DNA of 64,000 nt from Thermoleophilaceae bacterium (GCA_030447905.1 JAUJNZ010000005.1:78780-142779), one strand, 5' to 3'; positions 1 through 9,198 are shown, numbered from the stretch's first letter. Notes: generated by a model from the sequence alone, not told the origin. A program made the numbers and translations.

Positions 1-2073
1 GCGCCGCGCCGCCCTGCGTGAAAGCGAGCGGGCGGCGGAAGCGGCCCGCGCCGAGCGGCGCGACGCCGAGCGCGCGGCGGAGGCGGCGCGGACGCGGGCG
101 GCGGCCGCGGGCGCGGAGCTCGCCTCGGCCAACGCGTTCCTGCGCGCCGCGGGCGGCGCTTCCGGCGGCGGGGGACGTCCGCTGGTCGACGACCTCGGCG
201 TCGAGTCCGGCTACGAGCTGGCCTTGGCCGCGGCGCTCGGTCCGCGGCTGCGGGCCGAGGTGGTGGACGATCTGGCCGCGGGCGAGGCCGTGCTCGAGCG
301 CGCGGGTCGCGACGGCGCGAGTGCCCTCGTCGCCGGAGCGGAGTCCGGCTCTCCCTCGGCGCGTGCGGGCGGCGACCCTCCGGCCCCGCGCGCGGAGCGA
401 CTGCTCGACCGCGTGCGCCCCGCGCCCGGCCGCCACCGCCTGGCCACCCGGCTGCTCGGCGAAGTCTGGGTGCTCGACGACCTGTTAGACCTGCCCCCCG
501 TTTCGACGGGATCGCGGTCACCCGCCGCGGACGCGTGCTCGACGGCCGCCTCGGCGAGCTGCGCCAGGCGCCGGCCGGGGGAGAGGAGCGCGTGCTCGAG
601 GAGCGCAATCGCCGCGAGCGGCTCGTGGCCGCCTCGGAGCAGGCGGTGACCGCCGAGGGCGGAGCACGCGCGGAGGCCGAGCGCATGCACGAGCGCGTCG
701 CCGACGCCGACGGGGCGCGCGAAGCGGCCGAGTCGGGCCTCCGGGCCGCCGCCCGCGATGCCGACGAGTCCGCCGAGACCGTCCGCCGCCTGGCCGAGCG
801 GGCTCGCCGCCGCAGCGAATCTCCGGCCGAGGGCCCCGGTGCGGTTCGCCGCGCGCAGCTCGAGGCCGAGCTGGGCGCCGAGCGCCGCCTGGCCGAGCGC
901 GCGGAGCGCGAGCGCGCCGAGCGCGCCGGGCGGCGTGCTCGGCTCGCGGCGCGAATCGAGCGCGACTCGGCGCTGGCCACCGCAGCCGAGCGAGCCGCCG
1001 CGGCTCTCGCGGCCGCCGAGGCGACGGTCGCCGCCCGGCGCACGGACCTCGCCGACGAGCTCGAGGCCGGGGCCGCGCTCGGCGAGCGGACCGCCGCCGA
1101 GTTGCGCCAATGCGCCCGCGAGGAGGCCGATCTCCAGGTGCGCCTGCGGGCCGCCGCCGAGGTCATGACCGCCACGGAGGTCCGCGCCGAGCGCGCCCGC
1201 GACCACGCCGGGGAGCGAGCGCAGGAGCTCGCCGGCATCCTCGCCCGGCTCGAACGGAGGGACGAGGCCGCTGCCCCGCCACCCGAGCCGCTGGGTCCCG
1301 AGCGCCGCGCCGAGCTCGAGGCCCGCATCGAGCGCCTCGCCCGCCGCCGCGAGACCCTCGGGCCGGTCAACCCGCTCGCCGAGGAGGCCTACGCCGAGGC
1401 GCTCGCCCACGTCGAGGAGCTCGAATCCCAGCGCCGGGACCTCGAGAGCGCGCTCTCAGAGCTCGAGGCCCTGATCCGGGACATCGACCGCCGCATCGGC
1501 GAGAGCTTCGAGTCGACCTTCGCCGCGGCGGCGCGCAACTTCGAAGAGCTCGCCGCGCACCTGTTCCCCGGCGGGCGGGGGCGGCTGCGCCTGGTCCGGC
1601 CCGACGGTGGTGGCTCGGAGGCGGCGGCGATCGAGGAGCCCGGCGAAGAACCTGCGGCCCGCGAGGACGAGGGTCCCCCGACCCGCGAGGAGCCGGGCGT
1701 CGAGGTCGAGGTCACGCCCGCCGGCAAGGCCACCCGCCGCCTGTCGCTCCTCTCCGGAGGCGAGAAGTCGCTGGTCGCGCTCGCCTTTCTGTTCGCCGTG
1801 TTCCTCGCCCGCCCGTGCCCGTTCTACATCCTCGACGAGGTCGAGGCCGCGCTCGACGATCTCAACATCGACCGCTTCCTCGAGCTCCTGCGCCGCTACT
1901 CCGACCGTGCGCAGTTCATCGTCGTCACCCACCAGCGGCGCACGATGGACGCCGCCGACCGCGTCTACGGGGTGAGCATGGGCGCAGACGGAGTGTCGAA
2001 GGTCGTCTCGCGGCGGCTGCGGGGACACAGCGCGCAAGAGCCAGGCGGCGCGGCCGAGGCCGAAGCCGCCTGA
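1..2073 (+). CDS. smc: Chromosome segregation protein SMC, C-terminal part, with an internal frameshift
   Basis: SMC is the ATPase core of bacterial condensin. The gene enters from the left edge. Reading frame 2 carries coiled coil rich in Glu/Arg/Ala and then the hinge, up to WVLDDLLDLPP near 499. The protein continues in frame 1 with FDGIAVTRRGRVLDGRLGEL, the second coiled coil, and the ATPase head with signature LSLLSGGEKSLVALAF and Walker B FYILDEVEAALDD. One G missing from the CCCCCCG run at 494-500 would join the frames as PPGFDG. The stop codon overlaps the ftsY start by one base (TGATG). Because SMC is normally essential, the shift is more likely a sequence error than gene death; this is inference. 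Confidence 0.9.
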
Positions 2074-3077
2074 TGGCGCGCACCTGGCGGGAGCTGTTCG
2101 TCCTCCCGGAGGAGGCCGAGAGGTCGATCCCCGAAGACGGGGCCTCCGAGCCCGATCCCGAGCGCCCTGGCGGCTTCTTCCGTCGGCTGCGCGAGAACCT
2201 GCGCAAGAGCCGGGAGGCCCTCGGCGCCGAGCTCGAGGCCTCGGTCCTCCAGCGCCTCGACGACGAGGCCTTCGAGCGACTCGAGGAGACGCTGATCTAC
2301 GCCGACGTCGGCGCCCAGACCACGGCCTCGATCGTCGAGCGCCTCGAGAGCGAGGCGGGCGCCGGCGAGCTCGCCGGCGGCGACGACCTGACCCGCCGCC
2401 TGCGCGAGCTGCTCGCCGACGCCGCCCGCGTGGGCGACGACCGCATCGACCTGCGGCCCAACCCGACGGTGATCCTCTGCATCGGGGTCAACGGCACCGG
2501 CAAGACGACCACGATCGGCAAGCTCGCCTGGCACCTCTCGCAGGAGCTCGGCCGCTCGGTGCTCCTCGCCGCGGGCGACACCTTCCGCGCCGCCGCGGTC
2601 GAGCAGCTCGGGACCTGGGCCGAGCGGGCCGGCGCCGACTTCGTCCGCGCGGCCCAGGGCTCAGACCCCGGCGCCGTGGCCTACGACGCCGTCGAGGCGG
2701 CTCGCGCTCGCGAACACGACGTCGTCGTCGTCGACACCGCCGGGCGCCTTCACACCCAGTCGCACCTGATGGAGGAGCTCTCGAAGGTTCGCCGGGTGAT
2801 CGAGAAGCAGCTCCCGGGCGCCCCCCACGAGACGCTGCTCACGATCGACGCGACGACCGGCCAGAACGGCCTCCGCCAGGCCATGCTGTTCCGGGAGGCC
2901 GTCGAGGTCAGCGGCATCGTCCTCACCAAGCTCGACGGCACCGCCAAGGGCGGGATCGCCCTCGCCATCGCCCAGGAGCTCGGCGTGCCGGTCAAGCTTA
3001 TCGGGATCGGTGAGGCGATCGAGGACCTGCGTCCGTTCGACCCCGACGACTTCGCCCGGGCCCTCCTCGAGAGCTGA
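2073..3077 (+). CDS. ftsY: Signal recognition particle receptor FtsY
   Basis: FtsY is the membrane-associated SRP receptor GTPase that docks ribosomes translating membrane proteins. The 334-residue product has a short acidic N-terminal region, a helical N domain (about residues 30-110), and the NG GTPase domain with P-loop GVNGTGKTTTIGKLA, DTFRAAAVEQL, DTAGRLHTQ and TKLDGTAKGG. The ATG overlaps the smc stop by one base, so the two are translationally coupled, an arrangement common in Gram-positive bacteria. An 11-bp GC hairpin follows about 20 bases after the stop. The gene looks intact and the call is secure. Confidence 0.97.
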   Translation: MARTWRELFVLPEEAERSIPEDGASEPDPERPGGFFRRLRENLRKSREALGAELEASVLQRLDDEAFERLEETLIYADVGAQTTASIVERLESEAGAGELAGGDDLTRRLRELLADAARVGDDRIDLRPNPTVILCIGVNGTGKTTTIGKLAWHLSQELGRSVLLAAGDTFRAAAVEQLGTWAERAGADFVRAAQGSDPGAVAYDAVEAARAREHDVVVVDTAGRLHTQSHLMEELSKVRRVIEKQLPGAPHETLLTIDATTGQNGLRQAMLFREAVEVSGIVLTKLDGTAKGGIALAIAQELGVPVKLIGIGEAIEDLRPFDPDDFARALLES

Positions 3078-3095
3078 GCGGGCCGCGTAGGCGGG

Positions 3096-3128
3096 GCGAG
3101 CGGCGACCCTCTCGACCTCGCCGCTCGC
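3096..3128 (+). terminator. Hairpin downstream of ftsY
   Basis: Perfect 11-bp inverted repeat GCGAGCGGCGA (3096-3106) and TCGCCGCTCGC (3118-3128) with an 11-base loop, starting 18 bases after the ftsY stop. There is no T-run, as is common for high-GC actinobacterial terminators, so the role as transcription terminator is inferred from position and stability. Confidence 0.55.
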
Positions 3129-3203
3129 GTGGGTCGGGAGGCCGCGCGGGCGGTGACCTGGTCGCCGACCCGGAGGTGAAATGAGCCGTGGCAACATCTC
3201 GGC

Positions 3204-4400
3204 GTGCGAGAGATCGACGTCGCGGAGCGCCGAGCCCGGCTGGCCCGTCGGCACAGCCTGGCACCGGGCCATCGGGCGGGTGACGTGGTGGACGCGACCA
3301 GGAGCATGGTCGCCCTCCACGGGACCGATCCCGCGACCGTCTACCTGTCCGCCTGGGCGCGCGTCGACGGCATGGCGGTGGCCGACATGGAGCAAGCCCT
3401 GTACGTCGACCGCTCGCTGGTCAAGCACCTGGCGATGCGCCGAACCCTGTTCGTCCTACCGCGGGAGGCCCTGGGCTTCGTCCAGGCGGGCGCAAGCGAT
3501 CGGGTCGCCGACGCCGAGCGGCGCAGACTCATGCGCGACGTCGAGAAGGCGGGGCTGCACCGCGCCGGCGAGCGCTGGCTGTCCGAGGCCTCGAGGCACG
3601 TGCTGGCGGCGCTCTCCGACGGTCGGGAGGCCACCTCGTCGGAGCTGCGCGACGAGATCCCGCTGCTCGCGGGCTCAATCACCTACGGCGAGGGGAAGTC
3701 CTGGGGTGGGCAGGTGCCGGTGGGTCCCCGGGTGCTGACCACCCTCGCCGCGGCCGGGCAGATCGTGCGGGCTTCGAACGACGGGGCGTGGACGGTTTCT
3801 CGCCCGCGATGGGCCTCGACGAGGTCGTGGCTGGGGGAGGAGATCGCGGCACCCCCGCAGGTGGAGGGAGTAGCCCAGCTGGTCGAGCGGTGGCTGCGCG
3901 TCTTCGGGCCGGGGACGGTGGCCGACATCAAGTGGTGGCTCGGCTCGACCGTGGGGGCCGTGAGAAGAGCGCTCGGCGACCTGGACGCGGTCGAGGTCGA
4001 TCTCGACGGGCAGACCGGATACCTGTTGTCCGACGACCTGGAGGTGACCGATCCGGTCGAGCCGTGGGCCGCGCTCCTGCCGTCGCTCGATCCGACCACC
4101 ATGGGCTGGGCCGAGCGGGGCTGGTACCTCGGCCCGTACAAGGACCAGCTGTTCGACACCAACGGCAACGCCGGGGCGACGGCGTGGTGGGACGGGCGGA
4201 TCGTGGGCGGCTGGCGCCAGAGCCATGCCGGTGAGGTCGTACTCCAGGTGCTCGAGGACGTCGGCTCGGAGGAACTGCGTGCGCTCGAGCAAGAGGCGGG
4301 GCGCCTGACGGACTGGTTGGGGGGCACTCTTGTGCTGCCCAGGTTCCCCTCGCCGCTGTCGAAGGTTCGCGCGGACACGGGCGACCTGGTCCCGGAGTAA
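3204..4400 (+). CDS. Winged-helix DNA-binding domain protein (HTH_42/AlkZ-like family)
   Basis: This 398-residue protein starts at a GTG at 3204. The N-terminal part (MREIDVAERRARLARRHSL, then STMVALHGTDPAT-type sequence and WARVDGM) is the typical beginning of the winged-helix DNA-binding family PF06224, whose best studied members AlkZ and YcaQ are DNA glycosylases that unhook crosslinks. The middle and C-terminal part keep the family pattern (WLGEEI, WLRVFGPGTVADIKWWLG, ALLPSLDPTTMGW, GRIVGGW). I could not place the catalytic QxQ/QxD motif of AlkZ with certainty, so the enzymatic role is not claimed. It stands alone between the ftsY hairpin and the acetyltransferase gene. Confidence 0.85.
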   Translation: MREIDVAERRARLARRHSLAPGHRAGDVVDATRSMVALHGTDPATVYLSAWARVDGMAVADMEQALYVDRSLVKHLAMRRTLFVLPREALGFVQAGASDRVADAERRRLMRDVEKAGLHRAGERWLSEASRHVLAALSDGREATSSELRDEIPLLAGSITYGEGKSWGGQVPVGPRVLTTLAAAGQIVRASNDGAWTVSRPRWASTRSWLGEEIAAPPQVEGVAQLVERWLRVFGPGTVADIKWWLGSTVGAVRRALGDLDAVEVDLDGQTGYLLSDDLEVTDPVEPWAALLPSLDPTTMGWAERGWYLGPYKDQLFDTNGNAGATAWWDGRIVGGWRQSHAGEVVLQVLEDVGSEELRALEQEAGRLTDWLGGTLVLPRFPSPLSKVRADTGDLVPE

Positions 4401-4481
4401 CCCTGGATGAGGCCAAAACGACGCCCGCCCGGTGAACGCCATCGCGATCCGAGGGGAATTCACAGTGCCTCACCCGGCCGC

Positions 4482-5015
4482 ATGGTCGAGGTCCATACCG
4501 CGCACACCGCCGAGCTCGGTACCGCGGCCCTCGAGGCGGCGCGCGCCCTCCTCGACGCGGTCTTCGAAGGAGACATGAGCGATCACGACTGGGAGCACGC
4601 CCTGGGCGGGGTGCATGCCCTCGTCTGGGAGGGAGACGAGGTCGTCGGGCACGCGTCCGTAGTCCAGCGGCGGCTCCTGCACGGCGGGCGGGCGCTGCGC
4701 GCGGGGTACGTCGAGGGCGTCGGCGTGCGCGCAGACCGCCGGCTGCGCGGGTTCGGTGCGGCCATGATGGATGCGCTCGAGGGAGTGGTGCGCGGCGCGT
4801 ACGAGCTGGGCGCGCTGGGTGCCACAGACGAGGCTGCGGACTTCTACGCGGCGCGTGGTTGGGACTTGTGGCTGGGGACGACCTCGGCGATCACACCGAC
4901 CGGGATCACGCCCACCGAGGAGGTAGACGGGTGTGTTTACGTCCTTCCCGTGGCGGCTCCGCTGGACCTATCAGGTGAGCTGGCCTGCGACTGGCGCGAC
5001 GGCGACCTGTGGTGA
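4482..5015 (+). CDS. Aminoglycoside 2'-N-acetyltransferase, AAC(2')-I family
   Basis: GNAT-fold enzyme of 177 residues. AAC(2')-I enzymes transfer acetyl from acetyl-CoA to the 2' amino group of aminoglycosides such as gentamicin; chromosomal copies are typical of mycobacteria, where a housekeeping role is also debated. The family signature is easily read: DWEHALGGVHALVWEGDEVV, HASVVQRRLLHGG, LRAGYVEGVGVRADRRLRGFG (acetyl-CoA loop), YELGALGATDEAADFYAARGW and the end ELACDWRDGDLW. The ATG at 4482 gives the usual family length; an upstream start at 4407 would add 25 unconserved residues. The family assignment is strong from recall of the mycobacterial AAC(2')-Ic; actual resistance is inference. 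Confidence 0.88.
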   Translation: MVEVHTAHTAELGTAALEAARALLDAVFEGDMSDHDWEHALGGVHALVWEGDEVVGHASVVQRRLLHGGRALRAGYVEGVGVRADRRLRGFGAAMMDALEGVVRGAYELGALGATDEAADFYAARGWDLWLGTTSAITPTGITPTEEVDGCVYVLPVAAPLDLSGELACDWRDGDLW

Positions 5016-5108
5016 GCTGGATCAGCTGACCAAGCCGCTGAGTGCGGGGGTAAGGCGATGCCCGGATTGACGGGTTCTCTCTCCGGTAGAGCGGGGTAAC
5101 ACGCGCAA

Positions 5109-5988
5109 ATGCCCGGACGGCCACCGACCGAGACCTGGGAGGAGGGGGTCGATGAGGGCGAACGGCGCCTCGGACGCGGCTGGACGGCGCTGGCCGCCAC
5201 GGGGTTCGCAGGCGGACTCGACATCCTCTTCGGGGTCCTCGCCCTCGTCGTCGTCACCGGCGCGCTCACCGCCGTCTTACCAGAGGACACCGCGCACGTG
5301 CTCGCTTCTGTGGCCCTCGGCGTGGGCTTCGTCCTCATCGTCATCGGTCGTGCCGAGCTCTTCACCGAGAACTTCCTGATCCCCGTCGGTACGGTCTTCG
5401 CCGGTCGCTCGTCGGTGGCCAGCCTCCTGCGCATGTGGGGAGTGTCGCTCGTTGGTAACTTCGCAGGCATCGCCGCTTTCGGGGCGCTGCTCTCGATCGT
5501 CGGCGTGCTCGAGAGCCCGACTCTCAATGCGGTGGGACGGCGGCCGACACGCTCGGTGACCGCGCCATGGTGGCGTCGCTGGTCAGCGCGATCGTCGCCG
5601 GTACGATCATGACCCTCTTTACCTGGGTCGTCGCCGCGTCCGATGGGACGACGGCCAGGATCCTCGCCTCGTTCACCATCGGGTTCATCCTTGCGGCGCC
5701 CAGCCTCAACCACGCGGTGGTGGGTTTCGCTGAGATGAGCTTCGGCATCTTCGCCGGCACGGCCCACTCGGAGTGGGGGGACCTCGCGCGCACCGTCGGC
5801 CTTGCGATCGCCGGCAATCTCATCGGCGGCATCGGTCTCGTTTTCAGCACCCGCCTCGCTCAGGTCCGGGGAGATCCCCGGAGCGAGTCCGGGAGGCGTG
5901 CAGCCCAGAAGCAGAACACGACTGGCGCGCCCAGGCGGCTACGGCTGACGGTGGGGCGCAGGAGCAGAGGGAGCGGGCCGAAGTGTAG
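5109..5988 (+). pseudogene. Formate/nitrite transporter (FNT) family protein, frameshifted
   Basis: Membrane channel of the FNT family, which carries formate, nitrite or related small anions. Frame 3 from the ATG at 5109 encodes an acidic N-terminus and four hydrophobic segments (ALAATGFAGGLDILFGVLAL; VALGVGFVLIVIGRAELFTE; LLRMWGVSLVGNFAGIAAFG). After TLNAVG near 5536 the protein continues in frame 2 as TAADTLGDRAMVASLVSAIV with the remaining helices (FTIGFILAAPSLNHAVVGF; VGLAIAGNLIGGIGLVFSTR). Restoring one base after GTGGG at 5534-5536 joins them. Beyond about 5875 the hydrophilic tail looks more protein-like in a third frame, which stops at 5986-5988, so a second shift is possible and the true end is uncertain. 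Confidence 0.75.
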
Positions 5989-6030
5989 GCGGGGGAGCGC
6001 ATCGCCATCGAACTCGAGACTGAATGGGAC

Positions 6031-6693
6031 TTACTCAACTCCCTTCTCGCGGAGCTCTCGATGGGCCGCCTCGGACTTCTCGAGTTTCTCGAGGCCCATG
6101 GCGCGCAGGACCTCGGGCGTCTTTGAGAACTGAATATCGGCGTACTCGACGATCTGGAGGTGGTTGCCCCACGGGTCGCGGAAGTCGCGCCCCCTAGCGG
6201 GGAGTACCTCTGCGCCGGCGGCGTCGAGCGCCCGCCGCGTCGCCTCCTTGTCGTCGACGACCAGCCCGACGTGGCGCTCTTCGTCGGGAGCCTGTCGGCG
6301 GCCGGCCGAGAGGGCGAGGAACTGGTCGCCCATGTCGAGGAAGGCCATCTGGTCGCCGATGCGGCCGCGCAGCTCGAACTCGAAGACGGCGCCGTAGAAC
6401 TCGAGTGCCTCGTCGAGGTCGCTGACTTCGAGCGCGACGTGGTTTATCCCGATGAGGCGCGCATCCCCTATCTTGCCCGCCGAGGTCGTCGCGGCGATCG
6501 ACGGGTCAGGCGGTGGGGTCGCAAAGCCGTTCCCCTGATCGATGACGGTGGCGCGGACCTTCTCAGGCGACATCTCGACCTCGCCGCTGACCTGGCCCTC
6601 GCCGTGGCGGATGGCATTGGAGACGAGCTCGGAGACCAGCAGTCGGGTCTTCGCCGCGAGCGTGGGCGGAACCTCTCCTTCGAGCTCGACCAA
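6031..6693 (-). CDS. Fusion of a truncated HATPase (RsbW-like) with a VOC/glyoxalase domain
   Basis: Residues 1-70 match the front half of anti-sigma/regulatory histidine-kinase-type ATPases: LLVSELVSNAIRHG (N box, ATP/Mg binding) and VIDQGNGF (G1-like box). The ATP lid and the following GGxGLxLV region are missing. From residue 80 the sequence is a complete vicinal-oxygen-chelate domain (LIGINHVALEVSDLDEALEFY, RHVGLVVDD, FRDPWGNHLQIVEYADIQF). The start is a TTG; coding-like sequence (LPSRLDAPRRARAA) extends further upstream to a stop at 6748-6750, so the original start may have been lost by an indel. Whether this is a real fusion protein or two genes joined by deletion cannot be settled here. 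The ATPase half is unlikely to bind ATP normally. Confidence 0.7.
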   Translation of the reverse strand: MVELEGEVPPTLAAKTRLLVSELVSNAIRHGEGQVSGEVEMSPEKVRATVIDQGNGFATPPPDPSIAATTSAGKIGDARLIGINHVALEVSDLDEALEFYGAVFEFELRGRIGDQMAFLDMGDQFLALSAGRRQAPDEERHVGLVVDDKEATRRALDAAGAEVLPARGRDFRDPWGNHLQIVEYADIQFSKTPEVLRAMGLEKLEKSEAAHRELREKGVE

Positions 6694-6826
6694 GGCGGCG
6701 CGGGCCCTGCGCGGTGCGTCGAGGCGGCTGGGTAGAGAAAGCTCAGGTCATCGGATCGTCGCTTGTCGAGGGGCCACTCGAATGCGCTCCCGCCCGGGTT
6801 ACCCTCTTGGGGACCGGAGTCCTTAG

Positions 6827-6844
6827 CATGACAGCTATGTCATG
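6827..6844. promoter_or_regulatory. Perfect palindrome upstream of the winged-helix regulator, candidate operator
   Basis: CATGACA-GCTA-TGTCATG is a perfect 7-bp inverted repeat with a 4-base spacer, 33 bases ahead of the GTG start at 6878. The position between divergent genes and the symmetry suggest a binding site for a dimeric regulator, probably the adjacent winged-helix protein (autoregulation). Inference only. Confidence 0.5.
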
Positions 6845-6877
6845 GCGGGTGCGGCGAGCAGTCGCTATCTTCGGCAC

Positions 6878-7194
6878 GTGGCCGACTGGACGTTCATCAC
6901 CAACCACGCCGCTGCCCTCCTCTGCATCGCCGAGGCCCCCGAGTCGACCCTGCGTGAGATCGGCGACTGCGTTGGAGTGAGAGAGCGGACGGCCCATCGA
7001 TCGTCTCCGACCTGGTCGAGGAGGGCTACGTGATCCGGGAGCGGAGAGGGTCGCGCAACGCGTATCAGATCAGGGCCGAGCCTCCGATGCGCCACCAGCT
7101 CGTGCGCGGCCACAACGTCGGTACCCTCCTCGCCCTTCTCGAGCCGCGAGCGAGGGAGGAGTCGGGCGGAGAAGAGCAGGCCCAAGCGAGCTGA
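6878..7194 (+). pseudogene. Winged-helix (MarR-like) transcriptional regulator, frameshifted
   Basis: Small DNA-binding regulator of about 105 residues. The GTG at 6878 gives the usual family start MADWTFITNHAAALLCIAE, followed by the helix-turn-helix LREIGDCVGVRERTAHR. The frame then breaks; the next frame continues IVSDLVEEGYVIRERRGSRN (recognition helix and wing), RHQLVRGHNVGTLLALLEP and ends at TGA 7192-7194. One base missing between 6999 and 7000 (CATCG|ATCGTC) restores the family pattern RIVSDLVEEGY. An earlier in-frame ATG at 6842 lies inside the upstream palindrome and is less likely. Target genes are unknown. Confidence 0.72.
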
Positions 7195-7214
7195 CGGGGC
7201 GGTAGCGTCTAGGC

Positions 7215-8096
7215 GTGAGCCGCGTCGCGATCGCCGTGCACGGTGGAGCCGGCCGACGCCGGCCGGGCGGGGCTTGCGAGCGAGAGATCCACGCCGCCCT
7301 CCTCCGCGCCCTCGAGGGTGGGCGCAGCGCGCTCGAGGCCGGTCGGCCCGCGCTTGACGCCGTCGTCGCCGCCGTAACTGTGCTCGAGGAGGAGGAGTTG
7401 TTCAACGCCGCCCGGGGATCCGTGCTCACGGAGGCGGGCACGGTCGAGATGGACGCCGCCGTCATGCGCGGCGAGGATCGGGCGCTCGGCGCTGTCGCCG
7501 CGGTTCGTAGCGTCCGTCAACCGATCAAGCTCGCTCGCCTCGTGCTCGATCGGGGGCGCGAGGCGATTCTGTGCGGCGAGTCGGCCGAGGCCCTCGCCGA
7601 CGCCAACGGGCTCGAGCTCGTGGCCGAGGAGGAGGACCTGATCACCGAGCACCGGCGCCAAGGCTGGCGCCGTGGCTCGGGGTCTGCCTCCCACGGTACG
7701 GTCGGCGCTGTGGCTTTGGACCGAAGCGGCGGCCTCGCGGCCGCCACCTCGACCGGTGGGCGCGCCGGCCAATCCGCCGGTCGCATCGGCGACACCCCGC
7801 TCCCCGGTGCGGGCACTTGGGCGGACTCGGGAACCGGTGCCGTCTCGTGCACCGGCGACGGAGAGGCGATCCTCCGGGCGGCGTGTGCCCACGAGGTCCA
7901 CGTCCGCCTCCGCGAGGGCCGCTCGCTGGCCGAGGCGGCCGAGGCCGCCGTCTTCGAGGAGCTTGCGCGCTTCGGCGGCGATGGCGGCCTGATCGCCGTC
8001 GACGCCCAGGGCAATCTCGCGATGCCGTTCAGCACCGAGGCGATGAGCCGAGGCTGGTGGACCGCGAAGGGATCGACGCATACGGCGATCGCGTAA
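7215..8096 (+). CDS. iaaA: Isoaspartyl peptidase / type III L-asparaginase
   Basis: Ntn-hydrolase of 293 residues that cleaves isoaspartyl dipeptides and asparagine after autoproteolysis into two subunits. The start VAIAVHGGAGRRRPGG is the family N-terminus, ELFNAARGSVLTEAGTVEMDAA is the conserved substrate-loop region, and GSASHGTVGAVALD holds the cleavage site with the catalytic Thr (about residue 161). GGRAGQSAGRIGDTPLPGAGTWAD follows as expected in the beta subunit. It starts with GTG 20 bases after the upstream regulator stop. The C-terminal subunit is slightly shorter than in E. coli IaaA; otherwise it seems intact. Confidence 0.92.
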   Translation: MSRVAIAVHGGAGRRRPGGACEREIHAALLRALEGGRSALEAGRPALDAVVAAVTVLEEEELFNAARGSVLTEAGTVEMDAAVMRGEDRALGAVAAVRSVRQPIKLARLVLDRGREAILCGESAEALADANGLELVAEEEDLITEHRRQGWRRGSGSASHGTVGAVALDRSGGLAAATSTGGRAGQSAGRIGDTPLPGAGTWADSGTGAVSCTGDGEAILRAACAHEVHVRLREGRSLAEAAEAAVFEELARFGGDGGLIAVDAQGNLAMPFSTEAMSRGWWTAKGSTHTAIA

Positions 8097-8133
8097 GCCG
8101 CCTGGTCCGGAAGGAACCGGTCCGCCGGGCGCC

Positions 8134-9177
8134 CTAGCCTCCGAGCTCTGCAAACAGCCAGTCGAAGTTCGGCGGATCGCGACGCTCGGGCGACCGCTCG
8201 AGCAGCCCATGAACGATCAGCGGCAAGGCGATCGTGGCGTCGCAGTAGCACACGGCATGTTCCCCGCAGGGGTGGATCTTCCCCCAGCTGACCGCCTCCT
8301 CGAGACTCGCGCCGGAGAGCCCGCCCCACTGGGGCGAGTCGGTAGTGATCTGGATCGCGTAGCGGTGCGGGCGGGGATCGTCGCCGCCCCGGCCGAGGTC
8401 GGCCATCACCGACACGAGCTGGACCGTGTCCTTGGGGGCGCCACCGCCGAGGTAGATCACCGAGCTGTGGCGCTCGCCCTCACCGATTGCTCCGAGCTGA
8501 ACGAAGTCGCGCAGCTGGTCGAGGCAGACCCCCGCGCCTCGCTCTTTGGCCAGCAGGTATGCGGCGACGCCGTACGCACTGTCGGGCAGCCCGGGCGAGA
8601 AGACCGGCACCCCGCAGCGGTATGCGGTGCTCGTGATCGAGTCGATGCCGCGCTCCGCTTGGTGGCGCCCGAAGAGATGAAGGAACTCCGCCGAGGAGTA
8701 GGGGCGCTGTCCGTCCAAAGTGGCCATGAACTCGAGGAGAAAGCGCTCGAGCTCGCGGTACTCGAGCTCGTCCGCGTAAACGTCGTAGTAGCGGTCGATG
8801 CGGTGCTCGAGGAGCTCGGCGTCGGCGCTTCTGGGATCGCCTTGGTAGTACGAGTAGCCAAGGCCCTCGAACACGTCCTCGGACACGTTCGCACCGGTCG
8901 AGACGAGCACGTCGACGAACCTGTTCTCGACCAGCCACTGGACCAGCTTCCACTGACCGGTAGTGCTCATCGAGCCCGAGTACCCAAGGAAGATCGTGTT
9001 GCCGCGCTCGGCGATCATGCGGTCGAGGATGTCCAGGCAGCCGGCGAGTGAGCGGCCCTGGAACCCCGTGCGCCCCATAGCCTCGAGCAGCTCCGAGACG
9101 CCGCGAGGGCGCACGTCCATGGTCTCGAGCTTTCGGTCGAGGTGCCGGGACCTGCGCACGGCGTCGTCGCGGGTCAC
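8134..9177 (-). CDS. Deoxyhypusine synthase family protein
   Basis: NAD-dependent aminobutyl transferase family. In eukaryotes and archaea the enzyme moves the aminobutyl group of spermidine onto eIF5A/aIF5A; bacteria lack that substrate, and bacterial members are thought to act on free polyamines, for example forming homospermidine. The 347-residue sequence shows TIFLGYSGSMSTTGQW (NAD binding), LVSTGANVSEDVFE, GVPVFSPGLPDS, VIYLGGGAPKDTVQ and EEAVSWGKI, which contains the Lys that forms the enzyme-substrate imine. It lies 21 bases downstream of agmatinase on the same strand, which supports a polyamine role. The exact acceptor cannot be deduced. Confidence 0.92.
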   Translation of the reverse strand: MTRDDAVRRSRHLDRKLETMDVRPRGVSELLEAMGRTGFQGRSLAGCLDILDRMIAERGNTIFLGYSGSMSTTGQWKLVQWLVENRFVDVLVSTGANVSEDVFEGLGYSYYQGDPRSADAELLEHRIDRYYDVYADELEYRELERFLLEFMATLDGQRPYSSAEFLHLFGRHQAERGIDSITSTAYRCGVPVFSPGLPDSAYGVAAYLLAKERGAGVCLDQLRDFVQLGAIGEGERHSSVIYLGGGAPKDTVQLVSVMADLGRGGDDPRPHRYAIQITTDSPQWGGLSGASLEEAVSWGKIHPCGEHAVCYCDATIALPLIVHGLLERSPERRDPPNFDWLFAELGG

Positions 9178-9198
9178 GTCCGCCGCTCCCCTACCACG

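Noticed and set aside
211-1410. Long antisense frame over smc
   Set aside because: Low-complexity Gly/Leu/Ala/Arg translation opposite a clear SMC coding frame.
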